Program-made: the position numbers and the translations under genes | The notes under the pieces: model-generated | Databases searched by the model: none | Seen by the model: the letters and a program-made list of their open reading frames with translations, nothing else | Told to the model about the DNA's origin: nothing | Origin: Erwinia sorbitola | GTDB lineage: Bacteria; Pseudomonadota; Gammaproteobacteria; Enterobacterales; Enterobacteriaceae | DNA length: 64,000 bases | Assembly: GCF_009738185.1 (NCBI RefSeq) | Contig: NZ_CP046509.1 | Coordinates: 1,615,501 to 1,679,500 of the forward strand | Direction: 5' to 3' | Shown here: positions 36,720 through 44,707 of the stretch, in pieces | Layout: each line of letters begins with the position of its first letter | Numbering within the stretch: position 1 is the stretch's first letter

Positions 36720-37901
36720 ATGGCCCTCAGTGACACTAAACTCCGCTCCATACATACTAAACCATATTCGGGAAGCCCTGAAGTAGCAGACGCTGATGGT
36801 CTTAGCGTTCGCATATCGCCGAGGGGTGTTATCACATTTCAGTATCGATACAGATGGGGCGGGAAAGCCCAGCGATTAGGTCTTGGCCGATACCCGGCGA
36901 TGAGCCTAAAGGATGCCAGAGCAACGACCGCCGACCTTCGCGTAATGTATGACAGCGGGAAAGACCCGCGCCTCTACTTCGAAAGCGAATCTGGCGATAA
37001 GAGCATGACTGTTGCTGATTGCCTGGATTACTGGCATGAAAATTATGTAAAAGTGGCATTGAGGCCAAGAACGCAGGTGTTATACGAGTCAACTCTACTG
37101 AAGAATCTCCGTAATTCTTTCCCTGGGCGCTCAATCTCTGGCATATCTGTAAAACAGTGGGTAGATCTGTTTACTGCTCAGGAGAGGGATAACCCACGTC
37201 GAGCGAGACAGCTTCTCACACAGATGCGTTCAGCTATTGGCTGGTGCATCCGCCGCCAGGTAATAGATAACTGCTCTGTAATGCGCATCTCTCCGAAAGA
37301 CGTTGGCACCCGGTCAGAAACGGGTAGCCGTGTCCTGACGTATACGGAGCTGGCGAAAATCTGGATCGCGATAGAGAGGAGCAGGGCGGCCACATCTAAC
37401 AAGCTTCTTCATCAGATGCTGATGCTTTGGGGGGCGCGAGTATCTGAACTACGCCTGTCCGAACGGTCAGAGTTCGATATGAACGAGCTGGTATGGACTG
37501 TTCCGAAAGAGCACAGCAAAATGGGTAACATCATCAGAAGGCCTATTTTTGAGCAGATAAAGCCCTTGCTTGAAAAGGCGATGATGACGTATGACCAGGC
37601 GCTATTTCCGGGGGCCAACATCAAGCAGCCGATAACTATTTCAGCAGCTAACAGGTACATCCAGAGGGTCAGAGATGGGATGGACTTAAACTACTGGCGG
37701 GCGCATGATTTCAGACGAACCCTGGTCACGCGCCTTTCTGAAGAGGGTGTGGCCCCGCATGTTACAGAGAGAATGCTGGGGCATGAGCTTGGCGGGGTAA
37801 TGGCTGTATATAACAAGCATGACTGGCTTGAGGAACAGCGGAAGGGGTATGAGTTGCATGCCGATAAGCTGCTCTGGCACGTTAAGAGGCTTTCTGATTA
37901 A
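36720..37901 (+). CDS. int: Phage tyrosine integrase
   Basis: A 393-residue tyrosine recombinase. N-terminal arm-binding domain (residues 1-85, LSVRISPRGVITFQYRYRW), central core-binding domain, and a catalytic domain with Arg240 (WGARVSELR), His329 and Arg332 (HDFRR), His355 (LGH) and nucleophile Tyr364. It would insert and, with the excisionase, remove the prophage. I start at MALSDTK (36720); 29 in-frame codons upstream run through the repeat region and are unlikely to be coding. Its end overlaps the convergent xis-like gene by 20 bases. Confidence 0.93.
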   Translation: MALSDTKLRSIHTKPYSGSPEVADADGLSVRISPRGVITFQYRYRWGGKAQRLGLGRYPAMSLKDARATTADLRVMYDSGKDPRLYFESESGDKSMTVADCLDYWHENYVKVALRPRTQVLYESTLLKNLRNSFPGRSISGISVKQWVDLFTAQERDNPRRARQLLTQMRSAIGWCIRRQVIDNCSVMRISPKDVGTRSETGSRVLTYTELAKIWIAIERSRAATSNKLLHQMLMLWGARVSELRLSERSEFDMNELVWTVPKEHSKMGNIIRRPIFEQIKPLLEKAMMTYDQALFPGANIKQPITISAANRYIQRVRDGMDLNYWRAHDFRRTLVTRLSEEGVAPHVTERMLGHELGGVMAVYNKHDWLEEQRKGYELHADKLLWHVKRLSD

Positions 37902-38073
37902 CGCCGCCGTTAAGCAGCCATGAGTCGACTGCGGAGCGAAGATATGCTTTCGGCCTGGTTCGAACTGGCATGGGGAAGTTGTACTTGTTGCAGTAGTTCC
38001 ACATCGTTGTACGGGATGTGATATGCAACTTCTCCATGACCTCATCCTCTTTGATAAGGGCTGTGTCAGACAT
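37882..38073 (-). CDS. Excisionase-like DNA-binding protein
   Basis: A 63-residue protein starting MSDTALIKEDEVMEKLHI, with a winged-helix/MerR-like fold pattern (KEDEVMEKLHITSRTTMWNY) seen in AlpA and Xis proteins. A GAGG site 5 bases before the ATG at 38073 decides the start. As last gene of the leftward operon overlapping the end of int it is the expected directionality factor. An AlpA-type regulator is the alternative. Confidence 0.75.
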   Translation of the reverse strand: MSDTALIKEDEVMEKLHITSRTTMWNYCNKYNFPMPVRTRPKAYLRSAVDSWLLNGGVNQKAS

Positions 38074-38101
38074 AGTTACCTCGGTAGATAGATGGGGGAG
38101 G

Positions 38102-38575
38102 TTAAGACTTGAGAAAGAGAATCCAGTGAGTTTTGTCACCCTTTCCAGTACGCTGCCAGATCGTTGGTTTTTGGTCAGTTAGCTCGATGACGTGCCGAAC
38201 AGGAATTTGAGTTTCATTCCATTTGAATACCAGCGTGCCTTGTGGACGCAGCACTCTAAATGCTTCGGAAAATCCCTTTCGGATATCTTCTCGCCAACCA
38301 TCCCTGTCTAGCACTCCGTACTTTTTTCGCATCCATCCATTTTCTCCAGCACGATCAAGATGTGGTGGGTCAAAAACAACTTGAGAGAAACTATTATTGG
38401 CGAATGGAAGGTGACGGAAGTCTGCGATCACATCTGGGGAAATATTTAAAAGACGACCATCGCAAAGGACATGCTCCTCACATCGACGGTCTGAGAAAAT
38501 GGCCCGGTCATCTTGCTTATCAAGCCAGAACATCCTTGACCCGCAGCACATGTCTAAAATTGTTGTTTCACTCAT
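38102..38575 (-). CDS. Small class I SAM-dependent methyltransferase
   Basis: A 157-residue protein. The SAM site is TILDMCCGSRMFW (5-17) and the catalytic loop is DPPH at 69-72, a variant of the DPPY/NPPY motif of amino-methyltransferases acting on DNA or RNA; LRPQGTLVFKW follows in the usual place. It lacks a target-recognition domain of typical size. Many lambdoid phages carry such small methylases in the early-left operon; the substrate is unknown. DNA adenine or cytosine-N4 modification is the best guess. Confidence 0.75.
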   Translation of the reverse strand: MSETTILDMCCGSRMFWLDKQDDRAIFSDRRCEEHVLCDGRLLNISPDVIADFRHLPFANNSFSQVVFDPPHLDRAGENGWMRKKYGVLDRDGWREDIRKGFSEAFRVLRPQGTLVFKWNETQIPVRHVIELTDQKPTIWQRTGKGDKTHWILFLKS

Positions 38576-38578
38576 GAT

Positions 38579-38788
38579 CTAATCTCCTTTCTTCCCACCT
38601 ATCGACTGACAAACCACATTAAGCCATAGCCATGCCCGGCCACGATGATTTGCGGGGATTAGCGTGGCTATTTTTGTTGAGTGCTTGTCGAGAATCTGTC
38701 GGTAGGTGAGAGTGTTTGATTTGCTGAAGTATTCGTTAAGTGCCGCTCGGGCTGTGCTGTTTATCGCGTTTTGAGCTTCTGGCGACAT
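38579..38788 (-). CDS. Phage protein of unknown function
   Basis: From MSPEAQNAINST (38788) it has 69 residues; a start 11 codons upstream is possible. Mostly helical, with no motif I recognise. It ends 3 bases before the methyltransferase start and overlaps the preceding gene by 53 bases, which is long but within phage practice. Confidence 0.5.
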   Translation of the reverse strand: MSPEAQNAINSTARAALNEYFSKSNTLTYRQILDKHSTKIATLIPANHRGRAWLWLNVVCQSIGGKKGD

Positions 38789-38933
38789 TCTGTCTCTCCA
38801 TGCAATCCATCCACACCTCACGGGCCAGAACGCAGCGAGGAATACTCCAGATAACGCTGCGCTTCCCCGTCACCCCGGCGTATGTGATTTCTTCGCTCAT
38901 GTAAGCTTCGAATGATTTCTCTGATTCAGTCAT
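38736..38933 (-). CDS. Phage protein of unknown function
   Basis: A 65-residue protein (MTESEKSFEAYMSEE...). The stretch VLAREVWMDCMERQ resembles the tail motif (W-x-A-W-x-x-R) of small hypothetical proteins from early-left phage operons. Overlaps the preceding gene by 8 bases. No function can be given. Confidence 0.55.
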   Translation of the reverse strand: MTESEKSFEAYMSEEITYAGVTGKRSVIWSIPRCVLAREVWMDCMERQNVARSSKRDKQHSPSGT

Positions 38934-39456
38934 CGCTCACCTCTCCCTTTCGATATCCAGCATCATAAAGTTGAGCGCAGATATCGTAAATTGCATAGCC
39001 GCAGGGCTTTGGAGTGGATGCCATTTCAGCAATCGCATCCTCACGCCTGCGCTCTGCTTCGGTGCGGATAGGGCGGAATTCAACTTCACTTAACCCATAA
39101 CTCACTTCCCTGGTCGACAAACGGACAGCGACGGTTTCTACGCCGATGAACAGAATTTCACAACTCAACCAGTTACCACCGCACCAAGAGCGTTCACACA
39201 TAGCTCCCACTGGCGGCAAACCCTCGCCATTCCACGATGACTGCTGTGCTGCGAGGGCGGCTTCGTATTGCTTTCTGTTAACCTTCACCTCAGCATCATG
39301 ATGTTGAGGTCTATGGTCTTCGCTTAACTCATCGTGAAACCACCCCCACACCCCAGGCCGCATTAATCTGTCGTAGTCCTGCCATATTTCGTCAACACCT
39401 TCAGGCCACCCACCACGCTTAGGTAGCTCATTCACCAAAATATCAATAAGCTTCAT
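38926..39456 (-). CDS. Phage protein of unknown function
   Basis: A 176-residue soluble protein. Central part GLPPVGAMCERSWCGGNWLSCEILFIGVETVAVR looks like a small beta domain found in several phage early proteins (residues about 78-115), and the C-terminus AIAEMASTPKPCGYAIYDICAQLYDAGYRK matches another recurring segment of such proteins. This mosaic build is common in Ea22/Ead-like genes. Overlaps its neighbours by 4 and 8 bases. Confidence 0.65.
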   Translation of the reverse strand: MKLIDILVNELPKRGGWPEGVDEIWQDYDRLMRPGVWGWFHDELSEDHRPQHHDAEVKVNRKQYEAALAAQQSSWNGEGLPPVGAMCERSWCGGNWLSCEILFIGVETVAVRLSTREVSYGLSEVEFRPIRTEAERRREDAIAEMASTPKPCGYAIYDICAQLYDAGYRKGEVSDD

Positions 39457-39668
39457 GCTACAGCCCTCTGTGATTTAGCCCTCTGCCACTTCTCGTCATC
39501 CTCGCGACACTCAGCACAGCAGTAGCTCGTACCCGGCTGTGACTGTTCGCCACAATCTGCGTTCCGGCATACTGGCGATGGTGGCTCCGGTACTTTGCGA
39601 TTAGCCAGCGCTATCTCAACAAGATGCTGCTCACGTGCTGCTGCTTCATCTAAAATGTCTGCATACAT
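39453..39668 (-). CDS. TraR/DksA-like small zinc-finger protein
   Basis: A 71-residue protein with four cysteines in a finger-like layout (C-x4-C ... CC-x2-C: NADCGEQSQPGTSYCCAECR) between helical ends, resembling phage TraR/DksA-type proteins that act at the RNA polymerase secondary channel. The N-terminal helix is shorter in acid residues than in TraR, so that activity is uncertain. Overlaps the next gene by 4 bases. Located just after an internal terminator-like hairpin. Confidence 0.6.
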   Translation of the reverse strand: MYADILDEAAAREQHLVEIALANRKVPEPPSPVCRNADCGEQSQPGTSYCCAECREDDEKWQRAKSQRAVA

Positions 39669-39692
39669 GAGATTTCTCCGTAATTTGGGCGT

Positions 39693-39713
39693 AAAAAAAG
39701 CCGCATTAGCGAC
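39693..39713 (-). terminator. Terminator inside the leftward early operon
   Basis: On the minus strand GTCGC pairs with GCGGC (one G-T pair) over TAAT, followed by seven T. It stands between two early genes, so genes beyond it, including xis, would need antitermination. Confidence 0.7.
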
Positions 39714-39733
39714 TGTGTTTTGCTGATTTGGTT

Positions 39734-40141
39734 TTACTGTTGAGGCGTGGAATAGTGAGTAATAACCGTGGTCTCCGCGCCGGGCTTCGCCGGGTCAAAG
39801 CTGACATGCGGCATGCTGGCCGCTGGCGGGATTGTGTAGAGAGGGACAACGGAATACCCAACATCTCCTTCTTCGCGAAGCTCATTTAAATAATCCACCA
39901 CCCCCGCAAGTAGACCGCCGTCACTATCAACGCACACATCATCAAAGTGTGCATTCCCGTCGCAATCAGCAATTGCGTACATGAAAGGCTTTTCATACGC
40001 ATCCATCACCGTCAGCAGGGCGCGTAAGGCCGTAATTACTTCATCATCTTTCACATCGCAATAACATTCTTCATCGTACTGCGCTACAAGTTTCTCCAGC
40101 CGCCCCCGCCCGCCGATCTGATCAATAAGTTCGTTAATCAT
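39734..40141 (-). CDS. Phage early protein, Ea22-like C-terminus
   Basis: A 135-residue protein. The N-terminus (MINELIDQIGGRGRLEKLVA) is helical; the end VVPLYTIPPAASMP is the shared tail of Ea22/Ead-type early proteins of lambdoid phages, whose function is unknown. I use the ATG at 40141, which overlaps the preceding small gene (ATGA), instead of an in-frame start 36 bases upstream inside that gene. Confidence 0.6.
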   Translation of the reverse strand: MINELIDQIGGRGRLEKLVAQYDEECYCDVKDDEVITALRALLTVMDAYEKPFMYAIADCDGNAHFDDVCVDSDGGLLAGVVDYLNELREEGDVGYSVVPLYTIPPAASMPHVSFDPAKPGAETTVITHYSTPQQ

Positions 40142-40290
40142 GCCCACCACCACTCGATTACTAAATGACCCAGCCAAATTGACCGCATTGGCCCATCAAT
40201 CCACGCAGAAAAATACTGCCACTTTGATTTCTTCTGCCACGACATAGCTAACCACCAGCCACCATGTTTTCCTGGGATGCGAATTTTCAT
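40138..40290 (-). CDS. Small aromatic phage protein
   Basis: A 50-residue protein, MKIRIPGKHGGWWLAMSW then a lysine-rich middle and the end GPMRSIWLGHLVIEWWWA. It overlaps both neighbours by ATGA, so it is almost certainly translated. A related but broken copy lies in the rightward operon at 53032-53140 (same MKI-x-PG start and the same GP-RSIWLGH-IEWWW end). Function unknown. Confidence 0.7.
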   Translation of the reverse strand: MKIRIPGKHGGWWLAMSWQKKSKWQYFSAWIDGPMRSIWLGHLVIEWWWA

Positions 40291-40964
40291 ATCTTCCGAT
40301 CCCACTTAACGCCAGCTGCATCGAGTGCTGCAAGCCATTTAGTATCGTGTTCCTGAATAGCTTCTTTAAGCCATCCGATACACTCCGTGCCTGGCAACTC
40401 AACAACCTTCTGCCCCTGTACATTCAGACTGCTAATTCTCTCCGCAACCTGTATCGCCCAGCGCCCAGCATCGAAAAACAATTGTTCGTTCTGATATTCA
40501 AAATCATCTGGATAGCACCCCGTGTCCTCACAAAATTCGTTCCATACATGTTGCATGATTTTCATGATTTTCTCAGGCGGCAACACGGCAGGCTGTGCGA
40601 CGGTGTAGAGTTCTTTTAGGTCTGTTACCTTACCTGTTTCAATCATCCATTCAGCTGGCCGCTCTTTTGATAGCTCATCTCGCCAGTTCTGGAATCCCTC
40701 GCACGTCTCACAACCAGCATAGCGATATGCATATGCAAACGGCTCACCCGCCGCAGCATCGCGCCGCGCGAGTTCGGCCTCTGCTTCTCTGCGCTTCCTG
40801 AATTGCGCCTTTCGCTGGCTTCGAAGATTAAATTTTGACAACTCAGCCATATGCAGTTGATGCTCAGAATTTGCTAGGCGTTGCTTCAGCTCGTCGCGCT
40901 CACGCCTCAGTTGCTCATTCTCTGCGAGTAAATGGTTAGCATAATTAGTGGTGTCAAAGCTCAT
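40287..40964 (-). CDS. Ead/Ea22-like phage protein
   Basis: A 225-residue protein. An N-terminal coiled coil (residues about 10-70, LLAENEQLRRERDELKQRLA onward) is followed by segments such as GEPFAYAYRYAGCETCEGF, ELYTVAQPAVLPPEKI and FDAGRWAIQVAERI that recur in Ead/Ea22-type proteins of lambdoid phages. These genes are mosaic and dispensable; their function is not known. Overlaps neighbours by 4 bases at each end. Confidence 0.7.
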   Translation of the reverse strand: MSFDTTNYANHLLAENEQLRRERDELKQRLANSEHQLHMAELSKFNLRSQRKAQFRKRREAEAELARRDAAAGEPFAYAYRYAGCETCEGFQNWRDELSKERPAEWMIETGKVTDLKELYTVAQPAVLPPEKIMKIMQHVWNEFCEDTGCYPDDFEYQNEQLFFDAGRWAIQVAERISSLNVQGQKVVELPGTECIGWLKEAIQEHDTKWLAALDAAGVKWDRKI

Positions 40965-41317
40965 GGCTGCTCTCCTGCACGGATGCGGGCGCGTACTTCA
41001 TCTGCATAGTCGCGCTTGAACTCGGCTTCATCAGCATTCGGCAGGAACTCTACAGCAGAAAGAACGGCACCGGATATGTCATGCACCATCGCGGGGGTGT
41101 CATCGATAAACCCTGACTCCCACGCCGCTAGTATCCTGTTTGCTGCGAAGTGGATACCCTCTGCGCGTGCCAGCGCCCGCAGCTGCCCCTGAAGCGCTGC
41201 GACCTCCGCTTCCAGCTTCATATAATCTTCTGCTCGTACCATGTCGATAACAAACGGATCATGATCGGTCGTATCGTGAAGCAGGCTTCTGTCAATTCCA
41301 TATAATTTTGCTTTCAT
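40961..41317 (-). CDS. Phage early protein of unknown function
   Basis: A 118-residue protein, mostly helical, with a coiled-coil-like stretch KLEAEVAALQGQLRALA (about 33-50) followed by a conserved-looking AEGIHFAANRILAAWESGF. Similar tails occur in other Ea22-type proteins. ATGA overlap with the next gene. Confidence 0.6.
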   Translation of the reverse strand: MKAKLYGIDRSLLHDTTDHDPFVIDMVRAEDYMKLEAEVAALQGQLRALARAEGIHFAANRILAAWESGFIDDTPAMVHDISGAVLSAVEFLPNADEAEFKRDYADEVRARIRAGEQP

Positions 41318-41339
41318 ATCTATCTCCCGCCGACCGCAG

Positions 41340-41774
41340 TCAGCCAGTTAAATCCGATGATGTAATCCAAAAGCCAGCTTTTATCAGCCTGGCTCTACGT
41401 GCTGCCGCCTCAATACATGCCTGGCGTTGTTTGTCGCCACGGTCTCGCAAAGAGTTAATGCTGACGACGATTGTTTTATTCGTTGCCGCTGTCGACGTGA
41501 TGCGCCGGGGATTTCGAACCAGCGTGTAGAGCCTGTCTCGCTGCCCGGTTTCCTCGTCGATATACCATTCTCCCGCTGATATTTCGGCGGTGGCGCTGAC
41601 GAGGTGTCTTTGTGCATTGAGTTGCCGATGAATACTGCGGAGGGGTAATTTTGTTGCCATGTGGAGCTGACGCCCTGTCATTGGCCCTTTGCTAAGAAGC
41701 CAGATGGCCTTTTCCTTTAGTCCATCATTGGGGCCGCCGCGACCACGGCGGTACATTGCAATTTTCTTCATCAT
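41340..41774 (-). CDS. Phage protein, possible winged-helix
   Basis: From the ATG at 41774 (TAATG overlap with the preceding stop) 144 residues. The segment EKAIWLLSKGPMTGRQLHMATKLPLRSIHRQL (about 20-52) looks like a winged helix-turn-helix, followed by a basic helical C-terminus. An ATG one codon later is equally possible; the ORF extends 76 codons further upstream in another gene's DNA and that part is not coding. Confidence 0.6.
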   Translation of the reverse strand: MMKKIAMYRRGRGGPNDGLKEKAIWLLSKGPMTGRQLHMATKLPLRSIHRQLNAQRHLVSATAEISAGEWYIDEETGQRDRLYTLVRNPRRITSTAATNKTIVVSINSLRDRGDKQRQACIEAAARRARLIKAGFWITSSDLTG

Positions 41775-42124
41775 TAATCCTGTCTTACTGCGCCACCGAG
41801 ACCATAATGCGGCGTGTGGTAATCGAGATAAGTGGTGTCCATTTCGTAAACGATGATTTCCGGGCGTCGAGGGTAAAATGCGGCCTGCTCTGCATAGCGA
41901 CGAGTCATCAGCCTGGCTGTGCGCTGTGACGCCGACAGTGTGTTGATGCGAGGGTGTGGCTCTCCGGCTTTCAGCGCCATCCATGCTCTCCCTGCGTCCC
42001 ACGCTATGCTTTCAATCTGACGCTCCCTGTCAGTCATTCGTGAAGCTTTGTAGCGGTACGATGCCCGCCGATATTCCGGCAGGCGGGCGCAATGCTCCTG
42101 TTGTTCAGGTGTGAGTTCTCTCAT
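41774..42124 (-). CDS. Phage protein of unknown function
   Basis: A 116-residue protein, rich in Arg and Tyr, start MRELTPEQQEHCARLPEYRR. No recognisable motif. It lies 22 bases after the ATPase gene and overlaps the next by TAATG, so it is part of the same early transcript. Confidence 0.6.
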   Translation of the reverse strand: MRELTPEQQEHCARLPEYRRASYRYKASRMTDRERQIESIAWDAGRAWMALKAGEPHPRINTLSASQRTARLMTRRYAEQAAFYPRRPEIIVYEMDTTYLDYHTPHYGLGGAVRQD

Positions 42125-42146
42125 TTGAATTCCTGCCGGGGAGGGA

Positions 42147-43010
42147 TTAAGCGGCTTGCTCTAATTCAGCCTTACGGATGTCGTAAACATCTTTGGCCTG
42201 CGCCTGTTGCTCTGTGCCGCGCAGTGTTCGCCACGCCTCCTCAAACGCAGGCTTTAGCTCTTCTATTGAATGGGCTGATGTTGCCAGATCTGTGAAGTGC
42301 TTCAGTGCTTCCTCATGCGGGTTTACACCCGAATCAAGCCAGCTAAGTAGCTTCTTGCCGGTTTCCTCTGACAGAATTACTGGATCAGCATTGGAGAACA
42401 GCTTTGTACGATCCTTCGTCGCGCTTGCGTGATGCGACTCATGCACCAAGTCGAGAACGGTAGTGAACTCATATTCGACCCCATCGCGCTGCTCTGACTT
42501 CATGCCGAGTTTCGCTACCTTCTTTCGTCCGTTCTCTTCCACCTGGGCTGTTTCCGTTTTGCTTCGCATGGTGGCGATTACATGCATATTTGTGCGCAGG
42601 ATGGCATCAAGGAACGCGCGATGGCGTGGGTTAATATCACTCCACGCTGACCAAGAGTTACCGCGATACTTTGCTTTTGCGATGGTGTCAACAAGCTCCA
42701 GACACCCACCAATCCCGGCCCATTCATGCGTGATACTGTCTATAACGATGCAGTCGTATCCAGCTTTTTCAGCTGCATTAATGGCCTCAATAAAGCGCTC
42801 AGGGCTAAATGGTGGCTCCAGTTCCAGTACGTCGAAATCAGCAATATCAGAGTAAAGTGATGCGCTTCCTTTCTCGGTATCAACTACTGCAATCTTTCCG
42901 CCAATTCCTTTGGCAATGAGTAGGGCGCTGTATGTTTTCCCTGACCCGCTCGGCCCGGTAAGAGCCAGCCGTAGCTTGGCTTTCTTTCTCATGGCTTTTT
43001 CAAATTTCAT
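42147..43010 (-). CDS. RecA-fold ATPase, Sak4-like recombination protein
   Basis: A 287-residue ATPase. Walker A GPSGSGKT at 19-26, Walker B around CIVIDSI with Asp92, and the pattern NPRHRAFLDAILRTNMHVIATMRSK seen in phage Sak4/AAA_24 proteins. Established for that family: single-strand annealing recombination, usually with a phage SSB. Its place in the early-left operon is that of lambda bet/exo, which are absent here. The ribosome site GGAAATAAA directly precedes ATG. Confidence 0.75.
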   Translation of the reverse strand: MKFEKAMRKKAKLRLALTGPSGSGKTYSALLIAKGIGGKIAVVDTEKGSASLYSDIADFDVLELEPPFSPERFIEAINAAEKAGYDCIVIDSITHEWAGIGGCLELVDTIAKAKYRGNSWSAWSDINPRHRAFLDAILRTNMHVIATMRSKTETAQVEENGRKKVAKLGMKSEQRDGVEYEFTTVLDLVHESHHASATKDRTKLFSNADPVILSEETGKKLLSWLDSGVNPHEEALKHFTDLATSAHSIEELKPAFEEAWRTLRGTEQQAQAKDVYDIRKAELEQAA

Positions 43011-43019
43011 TTTATTTCC

Positions 43020-43193
43020 TCAGAAGGGCGGATTGCCCAAAAAGAACATTTGGTTGAGTTTTTCGCATCTTGCACAGTTCAATGCAGCTTTTTGCTGCTT
43101 GCTCCATCCTTTGCGCCGGTAATAGAGTGCGTCAGTGATGAAGCCACGCCGCCTACTGATGCTTTCCTGAGTGGTTCTTGCAAGTTGGCTCAT
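43020..43193 (-). CDS. Small phage protein with Cys pair
   Basis: A 57-residue basic protein (MSQLARTTQESISRRRG...), ending CARCEKLNQMFFLGNPPF. A single C-x2-C is present, so metal binding would need a partner. ATGA overlap with the preceding gene, stop 9 bases before the ATPase start. Unknown function. Confidence 0.6.
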   Translation of the reverse strand: MSQLARTTQESISRRRGFITDALYYRRKGWSKQQKAALNCARCEKLNQMFFLGNPPF

Positions 43194-43363
43194 GGCCGAC
43201 CCTCCGCTTTGAGGAATTCCACCAACTTATCCAGCCAGCTCTTGCGCGGTGGCGGGGTGAAACTGGCGCTGTTTAAGATGTTGGACGAGTGAAACTGGAT
43301 AGATTTGAATGCGTCAAAATCGGAGCCACCCACACGGGTAGCCCCAGCAAATGAAAGTTGCAT
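43190..43363 (-). CDS. Small phage protein of unknown function
   Basis: A 57-residue protein starting MQLSFAGATRVGGSDFDAF and ending KLVEFLKAEGRP. AAGGA 8 bases upstream of ATG. Overlaps the next gene by ATGA. Confidence 0.6.
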   Translation of the reverse strand: MQLSFAGATRVGGSDFDAFKSIQFHSSNILNSASFTPPPRKSWLDKLVEFLKAEGRP

Positions 43364-43388
43364 GGGTGGTTCCTTTGAATTGAATTGA

Positions 43389-44426
43389 TTAGTAGGTGAT
43401 GCTGGTATGCGGGATTGAGTTGTTCATAAGGGCTTTTAGTGTGGCGATAGCCTGTTCACGATTTAGCCCTGCGTGTTCCATGAGGCCTTTTACAACATCT
43501 GTTCCGACTGCTTTCCGATGCGCTTCGTTGGCTGCACGTTTCGCGGCTTCATCGGCGACTCGCTTCTCTTCAGCCAACCGTGCTGCTTCTTTTTGTTCGG
43601 TTTCACGCTTAATTCGGTCAGCTTCTTCCTGGGCTTTTCGCTGCGCTAATTCGATGGCCTGCTGCTTTTCCCTTTCTGCCTGCTCACGCGCTTCCTTTGC
43701 CAGTCGCTCGGTGCGTTCCTGCGCCTCTCTGGCTTCGCGTTCTGCACGTTCCTGTGCTGCGATGCGTTCGGCCTTCTCCTTTTCTGCCTGAGCAATCAAC
43801 TGTGCTTCACGCTGTGCGGCCGCCTCCCGGTCACGCTGCGCCTTTGCCTTTGCTTCCTTCCACGCCTGCTCAATTGCCTGGCGCTTAATCTCTTCTTCAT
43901 GAGCTATGCGCTGGCGCTCTGCTTCGGCTTTCGCTCCAGCAGCGTCGCGGTCAAATTTATCGTTCAGCAGCAGGGCTATTTCGTGATCGGATTCGAAACT
44001 TTCACGAGCTGCTTTATCAAATGCTTCGTTATCAGCCAGGGCTTCTGTGTGCCATTCCAGCATCTGCTGCTCGGCCTTAATGCGGTTCTGTTCGGCTTCC
44101 CACTCAGTAAGCGGAAGTCGCACTTCATCGCGAAGCGTGTCGCACTCTGTGACAAAACGCCGTAATTCTGCTTCAGCGGGCTTTACCGATTCTTTCAAGT
44201 GCCGGAGATAGTCACGGCCTGGTTTCTCAATCAGCGTCTTACTGCGTGACACCTGCGCAGCAAGTGATGCCACCCGGGCGCGACCTTTCGCCGTGGTCAA
44301 GTCAGGCACCTCGTTCACCTGTTGACGAATCAGCTCAAGGTACCGTTCAAGGCCGTTGGCAACATAAAGGGAAGGGGCTTGCTCAGGCTTAATTTCGAGT
44401 ACAGCGATCTCCGTGGTATCAGTCAT
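43389..44426 (-). CDS. Coiled-coil phage protein, TolA-like charged helix
   Basis: A 345-residue protein from MTDTTEIAVLEI (44426), chosen for its AGGAG site; 29 upstream in-frame codons are unlikely. Residues about 115-320 form one very long Ala/Glu/Lys/Arg-rich helix (repeats such as AEREKQQAIELAQRKAQEE) like TolA domain II, with a short folded end GLMEHAGLNREQAIATLKALM. Similar proteins stand beside phage recombination genes; whether this takes part in recombination is inference. Not a true TolA, as no membrane anchor is seen. Confidence 0.7.
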   Translation of the reverse strand: MTDTTEIAVLEIKPEQAPSLYVANGLERYLELIRQQVNEVPDLTTAKGRARVASLAAQVSRSKTLIEKPGRDYLRHLKESVKPAEAELRRFVTECDTLRDEVRLPLTEWEAEQNRIKAEQQMLEWHTEALADNEAFDKAARESFESDHEIALLLNDKFDRDAAGAKAEAERQRIAHEEEIKRQAIEQAWKEAKAKAQRDREAAAQREAQLIAQAEKEKAERIAAQERAEREAREAQERTERLAKEAREQAEREKQQAIELAQRKAQEEADRIKRETEQKEAARLAEEKRVADEAAKRAANEAHRKAVGTDVVKGLMEHAGLNREQAIATLKALMNNSIPHTSITY

Positions 44427-44461
44427 GACCACTCCTGTTAATTGGTTATTCACATGTCGGC

Positions 44462-44479
44462 GCTGCCTGAGCAGGCAGC
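44462..44479. repeat. Perfect 18-bp palindrome
   Basis: GCTGCCTG and CAGGCAGC flank two bases. It lies between two early-left genes. No T-run follows; may be an mRNA hairpin or a protein site. Confidence 0.5.
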
Positions 44480-44539
44480 ATTGCGAGTTACTATCATGGT
44501 GTGCTCCTGGCAATAAAAATCCCCGCGATTACGAGGCTG

Positions 44540-44707
44540 CTAAATGAGTCCGAGCTCATAATTAAGCTCGTCAAGACATTCCTTGTCCGATTCGAAGAAG
44601 TAATCCCACGCCTCTTGGTCAGCATGACTTCTAACCAACTGCCACTTCCATCCACCAGTGTGCTGGGCTCGTCTAAAAGTTTCTGTAATTCGGTAGTGCT
44701 CATTTTC
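44540..44707 (-). pseudogene. Small early gene with probable frameshift
   Basis: The ATG at 44707 with a GAGG site opens a frame (MSTTELQKLLDEPSTLVD...) whose later part looks unlike a protein. Another frame, open from 44720 to the TAG at 44540, reads as a convincing protein (EHYRITETFRRAQHTGGW, then a WDYFFESDKECLDELNYE end) but has no ATG/GTG/TTG start in a useful place. The likeliest reading is a small gene that lost one or two bases near its start codon. Confidence 0.5.

Noticed and set aside
41775..42002. Long N-terminus of the 41340-41774 gene
   Set aside because: Those codons lie wholly inside the upstream gene in another frame; the TAATG overlap start is natural.
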